A stretch of DNA of 7,100 bases, from the NCBI RefSeq assembly GCF_000434895.1, contig NZ_FR892824.1, positions 4,013 through 11,112 of the forward strand, written 5' to 3'. The translations under genes were made by a program, and so were the position numbers. The number at the start of each line of letters is the position of its first letter. The stretch's first letter is position 1. The notes below the pieces were generated by a model. It saw only the letters and a program-made list of their open reading frames with translations. It had not been told where the DNA came from and made no database searches. This DNA comes from Phascolarctobacterium succinatutens CAG:287 (GTDB taxonomy: Bacteria > Bacillota > Negativicutes > Acidaminococcales > Acidaminococcaceae). Below are positions 1 through 5,122 of the stretch, one piece after another.

Positions 1-511
1 GCGTATGCTGACCCGCAGCTCCGGTGACAGACATCGTCTGATTGATAACGTTATTATGATTGGCAGTGCTGCCTGGCTCGGACTGCAGGGCTTGTGGGTA
101 TTCCCTCTGCTGACCGGTGCTGCCTATATTCTGGAAAGCCAAATTCAGGCAGGTTACTTCCGCAGTCTTTATCTGGCAGGTATTTCTTTGGCTTGCTTGA
201 TTTTTGCTAAGTATGATACCGTTGCCAATGAGCTGTCCATGAGCAATATTATTATCATGGCTCTGGCCTTCATTCTTTTCCTGCCGGAAATCCGCGTGGC
301 AGATTACGTGAAGTCCAAGGGTGACAAAAACGGCAAGCGTCTGCTGCCGAAGCGTTTGCAGACCATGCAGGGTTATTTCTGCATGATGCTGTTCAGTCTG
401 ACATTTTTGCATGGCAATGCTATCGTACCGTCTTTGATGCCGGCTGTAGGTGCTGCGGCAGGCTGCGGTATCTATCTGTTTGTTGCGTTGCTGAAGCATG
501 AAGTATTTTAA
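1..511 (+). CDS. Integral membrane protein of unknown function, 3' part
   Basis: I do not recognise this family. The frame is open to the left edge, and an ATG at position 5 has no visible ribosome binding site within the window, so the true start is probably upstream and the gene is treated as 5'-partial. Counted from the ATG there are 168 residues. About five hydrophobic stretches are visible, roughly at residues 14-42 (long enough for one or two helices), 53-69, 80-94, 121-137 and 140-163. A basic loop lies between the third and fourth (about 104-117, rich in Lys and Arg), which by the positive-inside rule is probably cytoplasmic. No catalytic motif, cysteine cluster or transporter signature stands out. 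It ends 23 bases before the cyclophilin gene on the same strand with no terminator between them, so co-transcription is likely. A polytopic membrane protein is the most that can be said. Confidence 0.7.
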   Translation, partial: RMLTRSSGDRHRLIDNVIMIGSAAWLGLQGLWVFPLLTGAAYILESQIQAGYFRSLYLAGISLACLIFAKYDTVANELSMSNIIIMALAFILFLPEIRVADYVKSKGDKNGKRLLPKRLQTMQGYFCMMLFSLTFLHGNAIVPSLMPAVGAAAGCGIYLFVALLKHEVF

Positions 512-534
512 AGCTATTTTGGAGGTAAATATCA

Positions 535-1005
535 ATGAGTGAAAACAGAAAAATTAAATTTATGACTAATAAAGGTGTTTTCGTTGCCGAAATGTTTGAG
601 GACAAGGCTCCGCTGACTACCAAAAACTTTATCGAGCTGGTAGAAAAAGGCTTTTACGACGGTATTATTTTTCACCGTGTAATCGACGGTTTTATGATTC
701 AGGGCGGTGACCCGACCGGTAGCGGTATGGGCGGCCCCGGCTACAAGATTAAAGACGAGTTCGGTGAAGGACTGAAGCATGACGACGAGGGCATTCTGTC
801 CATGGCTAATGCAGGCCCGAACACCGGCGGCAGCCAGTTCTTCATTACTTTGGCACCGACTCCCTGGCTGAACGGCCACCATGCAATTTTTGGCAAGGTT
901 GTTGAAGGCATGGATGTTGTTCGCCTGATTGGCGTAGTACCGACTGATTTCCGTGACCGTCCGCGCGAAGCTGTGACCATGGAAAAGGTAGAGGTTGTAA
1001 AATAA
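535..1005 (+). CDS. ppiB: Cyclophilin-type peptidyl-prolyl cis-trans isomerase
   Basis: This 156-residue protein is a single cyclophilin domain that catalyses cis-trans isomerisation of peptide bonds before proline, assisting protein folding. It has no signal peptide, so it acts in the cytoplasm like E. coli PpiB and is of similar length. Family landmarks are clear: the core FHRVIDGFMIQGGD at residues 46-59 supplies the catalytic Arg48 with Phe53, Met54 and Gln56; NAGPNTGGSQFFI at 92-104 supplies Gln101 and Phe103; W111-L112 and His116 correspond to the Trp and His of the human cyclophilin A pocket. Having the Trp suggests the cyclosporin-contacting position is conserved. The ATG is preceded by GGAGGT at 521-526 with 8-nt spacing, which fixes the start. 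It lies between a membrane protein gene and a GIY-YIG gene on the same strand, and its stop codon abuts the ATG of the latter. Confidence 0.96.
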   Translation: MSENRKIKFMTNKGVFVAEMFEDKAPLTTKNFIELVEKGFYDGIIFHRVIDGFMIQGGDPTGSGMGGPGYKIKDEFGEGLKHDDEGILSMANAGPNTGGSQFFITLAPTPWLNGHHAIFGKVVEGMDVVRLIGVVPTDFRDRPREAVTMEKVEVVK

Positions 1006-1269
1006 ATGGCGGCGTTTGTATATATGCTGCGCTGCAAGGACGGCAGCTTATATACAGGCTGGACCAATGATCTGGAGCACCGTCTGGCAATGCATAACAG
1101 CGGACGCGGCGCCAAATATACGCGTGGACGCGGTCCTTTGGAGCTGGTCTACAGCGAAGAGCTGCCGGATAAGGAAGCGGCTTTGCGGCGCGAGTGTGCC
1201 ATAAAAAAGCTGCGCCGGGAGCAGAAGCTCGCTTTGCTGCAGACATGGCAAGCTCGCATTGCAGAATAA
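1006..1269 (+). CDS. Small GIY-YIG domain nuclease-like protein (YhbQ/YazA, UPF0213 family)
   Basis: The 87-residue product is essentially one GIY-YIG domain, the fold of UvrC-type and homing endonucleases. The two halves of the signature are V5-Y6-M7-L8 and Y16-T17-G18, followed by the conserved Arg26, the family-typical GRGAKYTRGRGP stretch at 33-44, and Glu63 in RRECAIKKL, the expected metal-binding glutamate. All expected catalytic positions are present, so nuclease activity is plausible. Members of this small stand-alone family (E. coli YhbQ, B. subtilis YazA, about 100 residues) have no firmly settled physiological role, though a link to DNA repair is often suggested. The ATG follows the cyclophilin TAA with no gap (TAAATG), and a GGTAGAGG-like purine stretch inside the cyclophilin 3' end may act as its ribosome binding site, so translational coupling is likely. 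No terminator is evident after it. Confidence 0.93.
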   Translation: MAAFVYMLRCKDGSLYTGWTNDLEHRLAMHNSGRGAKYTRGRGPLELVYSEELPDKEAALRRECAIKKLRREQKLALLQTWQARIAE

Positions 1270-1293
1270 AATTATAAAGATTCAGACAAATAT

Positions 1294-1322
1294 TTGCTTT
1301 TCCTGTACATATAGGCTATAAT
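1294..1322 (+). promoter_or_regulatory. Sigma-A-type promoter of the cold shock gene
   Basis: A TTGCTT -35 box at 1294-1299 and a perfect TATAAT -10 box at 1317-1322 are separated by 17 bases, the optimal spacing. Transcription would start near 1329, giving a leader of only about 43 nt before the cold shock ATG. This is much shorter than the structured leader of about 160 nt of E. coli cspA, so a large temperature-sensing RNA leader is not present here. The start site is inferred from spacing only. Confidence 0.75.
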
Positions 1323-1371
1323 AAGCTAAGTGAGTTTTAAAGGCTCAAATAGTAATTAGGGAGGCCTACAG

Positions 1372-1572
1372 ATGACAGGCAAAGTTAAATGGTTTAATGC
1401 AGAAAAGGGCTATGGTTTTATCCAAAGAGAAGGCGGCAAGGATTTGTTCGTTCACTTCTCCGGTATTAAAAGCGAAGGCTTTAAAACCTTGGAAGAAGGC
1501 TGGAATGTAGAATTTGACGTTATCCAGGGTGACCGTGGCGAACAGGCAACTAACGTTGTACATGTTGAATAA
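1372..1572 (+). CDS. cspA: Cold shock protein (CspA/CspB family)
   Basis: The 66-residue product is a complete cold shock domain, a five-stranded beta barrel that binds single-stranded RNA and DNA and acts as an RNA chaperone or antiterminator. It shows the family N-terminus GKVKWFN at residues 3-9, the RNP1 motif KGYGFI at 12-17 and the RNP2 motif LFVHF at 25-29. The aromatic residues Trp7, Phe8, Tyr14, Phe16, Phe26, His28 and Phe29 that stack on bases are all retained, and the length is normal for bacterial Csp proteins. The start is fixed by an AGGGAGG ribosome binding site at 1358-1364 with 7-nt spacing. It has its own promoter just upstream and a strong terminator just downstream, so it is probably transcribed mainly as a single gene, with possible readthrough from the preceding GIY-YIG gene. 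Bacteria often carry several paralogues, so the exact Csp letter cannot be decided from the sequence. Confidence 0.96.
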   Translation: MTGKVKWFNAEKGYGFIQREGGKDLFVHFSGIKSEGFKTLEEGWNVEFDVIQGDRGEQATNVVHVE

Positions 1573-1583
1573 TAAATGCAAGT

Positions 1584-1630
1584 AAAAAGCTGATGCTAAG
1601 GCAGGTAACTGCCGGAGCATCAGCTTTTTT
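1584..1630. terminator. Bidirectional intrinsic terminator between convergent genes
   Basis: A perfect 14-bp stem pairs AAAAAGCTGATGCT (1584-1597) with AGCATCAGCTTTTT (1616-1629). Inside it, after an AAG/CGG internal loop, GCAG (1601-1604) pairs with CTGC (1609-1612) around a GTAA loop. The right arm ends in six T for the + strand (1625-1630), and the left arm gives five T when read on the - strand. It starts 11 bases after the cold shock stop and lies 23 bases beyond the end of the - strand ATPase gene, so it can terminate both convergent units. Confidence 0.92.
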
Positions 1631-1653
1631 GCTGTTTGCGGGAGGATGAGAGT

Positions 1654-2853
1654 TCAGTTGGTGACAAAGGAGGATATTACGGAAGCCTTGGTGACAATAC
1701 CGCAAAATAGTTTGTTCTCGTCAATTACGGGCAGAGGGAAGGGTGTGCTTGCCGAAAGCGGCATAATATCTGCTACGGGTGTATCAAGATTATCTATCAC
1801 TGGCACGTTGCGCAGAATACTTTTCTCAAAGGTCGTATAGCCGGAAAGCACCTGCATAGCGCTATCCAATGTGATAATACCGATAAAACGCAGATGCTCA
1901 TCAACTACGTAGGCACTGGATACGCCGCTGTTTTTCATATTGCGCAGAGCAACGGCAGCACCGTCGATATTGCGCACTATACATGTCTGCGTGCTCATAA
2001 CGTTGCGCACAGTAAAAATTTTACTGGAATCGGCATTGTTAATAAAGCTGCGCACATAGTCATCTGCGGGATTGGTAATCATTTCCTCCGGCGTACCAAT
2101 CTGCACCATGCGGCCGTCGCGCAAAATGCCGACGTGTGTTCCTAGACGGAAGGCTTCGTTGATATCGTGGGTGATAAAAACAATGGTCTTACCTGTTTTT
2201 TCCTGAATACGCAACAGCTCGAACTGTAAATCGTTGCGTACCAAGGGGTCGAGGGCGGAAAAGGCTTCGTCCATCAGCAGGATATCGGGATCGTTGGCAA
2301 GTGCGCGGGCGATACCTACGCGTTGCTTCATACCGCCGGAAAGCGCACTGATGCGCGTTTTTTCCCAGCCCTGCAGGCCAACCATTTCCAGCATCTGCAT
2401 AGCCTTTTCGGTACGCTCCTTCAGCGGTACGCCGCGAATCTCCAATCCGTAGTAGGCATTTTCCAAAACATTACGGTTGCTGATAAGTCCAAAGTTCTGG
2501 AACACCATTGCTACCTTAGTGCGGCGCAGCTCTTGCAGCTGCTTATTGCTGAAATTGGTAATATTATCACCTTCAAGGTAAACTGTGCCTGAGGTTGGCG
2601 GGTTCAGCATATTCAGGCAACGGATAAGTGTGGATTTGCCGCTGCCGGAAAGACCGATGAGGACAAATACCTCGCCCTTGTTGACTGTGAAGTTTATATC
2701 AATAAGACCTGCGGTAATACCAGTAGCTTCCTGCACCTCGGTGCGGGAAGCGCCCTGCTCCAGCATGGTCATAGCCTTTTTTTCGTTTTGCGAATGCTCC
2801 AGAGGAATAAACAGCTTGTACAGGTTTTTTACTTGTAATACGGGTACAGTCAT
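1654..2853 (-). CDS. proV: Osmolyte (glycine betaine/proline-type) ABC transporter ATP-binding protein with tandem CBS domains
   Basis: This 399-residue protein is the cytoplasmic ATPase that powers import of a quaternary-ammonium-type osmolyte through the permease encoded just upstream. Visible motifs in order are Walker A GLSGSGKST (67-75), the Q-loop at Gln119, the ABC signature LSGGMKQR (171-178), Walker B ILLMDE (191-196, catalytic Glu196) and the H-loop His229. The N-terminal extension of about 50 residues before the core beta strand is typical of ProV/OpuAA. After about residue 280 come two CBS-type repeats (roughly 283-337 and 343-397), the regulatory module of this subfamily, which in Lactococcus OpuA senses ionic strength and c-di-AMP. 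The chain stops almost at the end of the second repeat, so there is no acidic C-terminal tail. The ATG abuts the TAA of the upstream fusion gene, and its GGAGGG ribosome binding site (2861-2866, read on the - strand) lies inside that gene's last codons, implying coupled translation. The substrate is not fixed by this subunit. Confidence 0.94.
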   Translation of the reverse strand: MTVPVLQVKNLYKLFIPLEHSQNEKKAMTMLEQGASRTEVQEATGITAGLIDINFTVNKGEVFVLIGLSGSGKSTLIRCLNMLNPPTSGTVYLEGDNITNFSNKQLQELRRTKVAMVFQNFGLISNRNVLENAYYGLEIRGVPLKERTEKAMQMLEMVGLQGWEKTRISALSGGMKQRVGIARALANDPDILLMDEAFSALDPLVRNDLQFELLRIQEKTGKTIVFITHDINEAFRLGTHVGILRDGRMVQIGTPEEMITNPADDYVRSFINNADSSKIFTVRNVMSTQTCIVRNIDGAAVALRNMKNSGVSSAYVVDEHLRFIGIITLDSAMQVLSGYTTFEKSILRNVPVIDNLDTPVADIMPLSASTPFPLPVIDENKLFCGIVTKASVISSFVTN

Positions 2854-4731
2854 TTATTTTCCCTCCTTTTTCTTGTCAGCCAGACTTTGCGTCAGGCGGT
2901 CAATGATAATCGCAATAATAACGATAGAAATACCGGCGATGAGTCCACGACCGGATTCGGTACGGTTAATGGCAATCAGCACCTCCATGCCTAGGCCGTT
3001 GGCACCAATCATCGCGCAGGTTACAACCATCGCTACAGCCATCATCATAGTTTGGTTGATGCCGGTCATAATCGTGGGCATAGCCTGTGGAATCTGCACC
3101 TTGAACAGAGTTTGCCAACGCGAAGCACCGAAGGCAGCGGAGGCTTCGACAACATTGGGGTCAACCTGCTGGATACCGTGGCTGGTTAAGCGGATGACGG
3201 GCACGACGGCATAAACTACGGTAGCAAGAACTGCAGGCACCTTGCCGGGACCAAGCAGCATAACCGCAGGAATCATATAGACAAAGGTGGGCATGGTCTG
3301 CATTGCGTCAAGCAAAGGACGCAGCAGGCGGTTTGCCAGCCTGCTGGTGGACACAAGAATGCCGATGGGCAGGCCTAAAAGCAGCGAGATGATAACCGAG
3401 GAAATAACTACTGCCAGTGTTTCGTTCATCATGCTCCAGTAGCCGAAGGCACCGATGGCGAACAGTCCAAGGCTATAGATAATACCGCGCGACAGCTTGC
3501 CTGTGAGCACCTTGCCCAAGGCAGCGATAGCGATGATAGTCAGCCACCAGGGAATAAAGTTCAGCAATCGTTCGATAGAAAGAATGCACCAGGTAAGAAT
3601 ATCCTTCACCTTATTGAAGAAGCTGGCGTAGGTGGTGTTGATGTAGTTGACGAAATTGTCGATGGGCTTAGTCCAGTCCACCTGAACTTCTTCGGGAAAG
3701 CTAAGAAGCCAGTTGGCTGCAGCAGCATTATCGCCTTTGAGTGCTTTGTTGATGCTTTGCAGCTTATCCTCAGGCAGCCACTGTGCAAGCAGCTCGGGGT
3801 GGCGCTGCATGAACCAGATGGCAGCCTCGTCATAGGTGCATTTGGTATCTGCGATGTGCGCCAGTGCTTCTGCGGTGAGTGCGCTGGTGGTGTGATATTT
3901 TTGCAGGAAGGCAACAAACTCCGGTGCTTTGCTTTGCAGCTGTTTGTTGGCAACGATGCAGACGGGAACAGAGCGTGCCTCCGTCAGGCCGCGCTGAAAG
4001 CCGACTTCATTGTAGGGCTCGTCCTGCAGCAGAACGAGGTCCAGCTTGCCGGTGAGCCAGGTCGGCTCGTAGTTGTAGCCTACCATCGGTTCTCCCTTAG
4101 TGTAGGCGGCGAGGAAGGCGCTGTTCAGCGCCGGCTCGCTGCCGGAACGGAAGTAGACGTAATTTTTGTTTAAGCCGTAAGCTTCATATTTCAAATAAAG
4201 TATCTTATCAATGCTCCAGCCGGGAATAGCACCGTAAAGACGTCCCTTTGTGGGATCTTCGGGATCCTTGAAAAGATGTGCGTAGCGTGCCAGGTCTTTG
4301 ACGGTTTTCAAATCCGGAGCGAGAGGTTTGATGCCGCGCTTGGCGTCACCCTCAATAAGATAGCGGGGAACATAAAGGCCCTGCTTATCATCATCAAAGT
4401 TGATGCCCAGGTTGAGCAGCTTGCCGGTTTTCATGTCAGCTTCAAAGGTAGGCACGTTATCGGTCCACAGCTCCATATGCACATCTACGTCGCCGCGGAG
4501 CAGCGCCGTCTGGATGATAGGTGTAGAGCCACTGATAATCTTAGGCGTGATGTTATAGGCGTGAGTGCCGATGAAACCGGCAACAGCGTTGTGAAATTTG
4601 ACACTGTCCCAGCCGGCGTCGGCGAAAACAACCTCTTGCTTTGCTTGCTCATTAGCGGCGTTGACCTTGCCTGCTATAAATCCAAGTGAGGTCAGTATTA
4701 GTAAAAAAACGGCTGATAATTTTCGTAACAT
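2854..4731 (-). CDS. Fused osmolyte-binding protein and ABC permease (ProX-ProW order)
   Basis: The 625-residue chain combines two parts of a glycine betaine/choline/proline-type importer. Residues 1-25 form a signal peptide (basic MLRK, hydrophobic core, V23-N24-A25 as a likely cleavage site, no lipobox cysteine). Residues about 33-355 form a ProX/OpuAC-like binding domain, with G40-W41, ELW (87-89), PGWS (170-173), SGSEPAL (196-202) and EPTW (222-225); Trp41, Trp89, Trp172 and Trp225 are candidates for an aromatic cage around a quaternary ammonium group. From about 390 on is a ProW/OpuAB-like permease with roughly seven hydrophobic segments and the EAA coupling loop at about 529-548 (E529, G535, IP547-548). 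An odd number of segments starting outside puts both the EAA loop and the basic C-terminus KKKEGK in the cytoplasm, as expected. The start is supported by GGAGGTG (4737-4743 on the - strand). It is first in an operon with the ATPase gene. The exact substrate is inferred from family only. Confidence 0.93.
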   Translation of the reverse strand: MLRKLSAVFLLILTSLGFIAGKVNAANEQAKQEVVFADAGWDSVKFHNAVAGFIGTHAYNITPKIISGSTPIIQTALLRGDVDVHMELWTDNVPTFEADMKTGKLLNLGINFDDDKQGLYVPRYLIEGDAKRGIKPLAPDLKTVKDLARYAHLFKDPEDPTKGRLYGAIPGWSIDKILYLKYEAYGLNKNYVYFRSGSEPALNSAFLAAYTKGEPMVGYNYEPTWLTGKLDLVLLQDEPYNEVGFQRGLTEARSVPVCIVANKQLQSKAPEFVAFLQKYHTTSALTAEALAHIADTKCTYDEAAIWFMQRHPELLAQWLPEDKLQSINKALKGDNAAAANWLLSFPEEVQVDWTKPIDNFVNYINTTYASFFNKVKDILTWCILSIERLLNFIPWWLTIIAIAALGKVLTGKLSRGIIYSLGLFAIGAFGYWSMMNETLAVVISSVIISLLLGLPIGILVSTSRLANRLLRPLLDAMQTMPTFVYMIPAVMLLGPGKVPAVLATVVYAVVPVIRLTSHGIQQVDPNVVEASAAFGASRWQTLFKVQIPQAMPTIMTGINQTMMMAVAMVVTCAMIGANGLGMEVLIAINRTESGRGLIAGISIVIIAIIIDRLTQSLADKKKEGK

Positions 4732-4781
4732 GGCTTCACCTCCGTCAAAGCAATAAAAAGAAAAATACTCCTCTTAAATTT

Positions 4782-4811
4782 ATTTTACAAAGCGAAAATT
4801 CTTCTTGTCAA
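4782..4811 (-). promoter_or_regulatory. Promoter of the osmolyte transporter operon
   Basis: Read on the - strand, a perfect TTGACA -35 box (4811-4806) is followed after 18 bases by TAAAAT (4787-4782), five of six matches to TATAAT. Transcription would begin near 4775, giving a leader of about 44 nt that contains the GGAGGTG ribosome binding site. The leader is too short for a riboswitch. The nearest arm of the inverted repeat lies about 16 bases upstream of the -35 box, a position compatible with a regulator. Confidence 0.72.
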
Positions 4812-4826
4812 CTGCAAATGCAACAA

Positions 4827-4883
4827 TATACAAAAGAATAACTTTAAAAAACTAAAGTTATTGTAAATGCAGAGTTTTGTATA
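4827..4883. repeat. Nested inverted repeats upstream of the transporter promoter, possible operator
   Basis: A perfect 10-bp inverted repeat, AATAACTTTA (4837-4846) and TAAAGTTATT (4853-4862), is separated by 6 bases. It sits within a second perfect 9-bp inverted repeat, TATACAAAA (4827-4835) and TTTTGTATA (4875-4883). The 26-bp inner palindrome has the size and symmetry of a dimeric regulator site, but no regulator gene is in the window, so the function is inferred. It is too AT-rich and lacks the T run of an intrinsic terminator. Chance occurrence of one short repeat is possible in AT-rich DNA; two nested ones are less likely. Confidence 0.6.
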
Positions 4884-4944
4884 AAGAGAAGTGTATGCGG
4901 ATATTGGTGAGGATGATAAAACCAATTAGAAGAGTGATTGAGAA

Positions 4945-5070
4945 ATGTCGGAGCTAAGATTAATAGATATAGAAGAAACACCTGAAAATATTAAATTTTC
5001 GTTATGAAGAGAATGCGCACCAAAATTTCCTAAAAGGATTTTAAAAAATATTGTAGAATTATATAAATAG
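4945..5070 (+). pseudogene. Possible remnant of a small gene, interrupted by an in-frame TGA
   Basis: From the ATG at 4945 the frame encodes 20 residues (begins MSELRLIDIEETPEN), hits TGA at 5005-5007, and continues in the same frame for 20 further codons to TAG at 5068-5070. The second part (RECAPKFPKRILKNIVELYK) has a protein-like mix of charged and hydrophobic residues. An in-frame TGA at 4939-4941 precedes the ATG and the ribosome binding site is weak. I do not recognise a family. It could be a decayed fragment, two unrelated chance frames, or non-coding leader DNA of csm1; confidence is low. Confidence 0.25.
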
Positions 5071-5087
5071 CTTTTTCTTACGTTTGT

Positions 5088-5115
5088 TATATAAAGTTGA
5101 TTTTCCGAAAGGGGG
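5088..5115 (+). promoter_or_regulatory. csm1 leader: candidate -10 box and ribosome binding site
   Basis: A purine-rich GAAAGGGGG at 5107-5115 lies 7 bases before the GTG start of csm1 and is a good ribosome binding site. Upstream, TATATAAA at 5088-5095 could be a -10 box, but no convincing -35 box is found at 15-18 bases from it, and transcription from there would leave a very short leader. The 9-mer TTATATAAA also occurs at 5059-5067. The ribosome binding site is well supported; the promoter is tentative. Confidence 0.4.
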
Positions 5116-5122
5116 ATTTTGA

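Larger units (their letters stand above)
4732..5122. other. Divergent AT-rich intergenic region
   Basis: This 391-bp gap separates the leftward transporter operon from the rightward csm1 gene. It holds the transporter promoter and ribosome binding site, a nested pair of inverted repeats, a very short interrupted reading frame, and the csm1 leader. No CRISPR repeat, tRNA or intact gene is visible in it. A 20-codon frame beginning with the ATG at 4895 (stop 4955-4957) lacks a convincing ribosome binding site and is not called. A 7-bp direct repeat AAATGCA occurs at 4816-4822 and 4865-4871, flanking the inner palindrome. Confidence 0.8.

Noticed and set aside
741..1246. Overlapping - strand reading frames of 124 and 133 codons
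   Set aside because: They are antisense to the cyclophilin and GIY-YIG genes, both of which are strongly supported.
1329..1371. Cold-shock RNA thermosensor leader
   Set aside because: The leader is about 43 nt, with no clear stable alternative structures.
2585..3214. A 209-codon + strand reading frame
   Set aside because: It is antisense to the ATPase start and permease part of the transporter, which have full family motifs, and it shows no recognisable domain or ribosome binding site.
3757..4689. + strand reading frames of 138 and 137 codons
   Set aside because: They mirror the binding-protein domain on the other strand and have no coding support of their own.
4732..4775. Riboswitch in the transporter leader
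   Set aside because: The predicted leader is only about 44 nt and shows no hairpin or terminator.
4732..5122. CRISPR array or leader next to csm1
   Set aside because: No regularly spaced direct repeats of 25-40 bases are present; only short inverted repeats and 7-9 base direct repeats occur.
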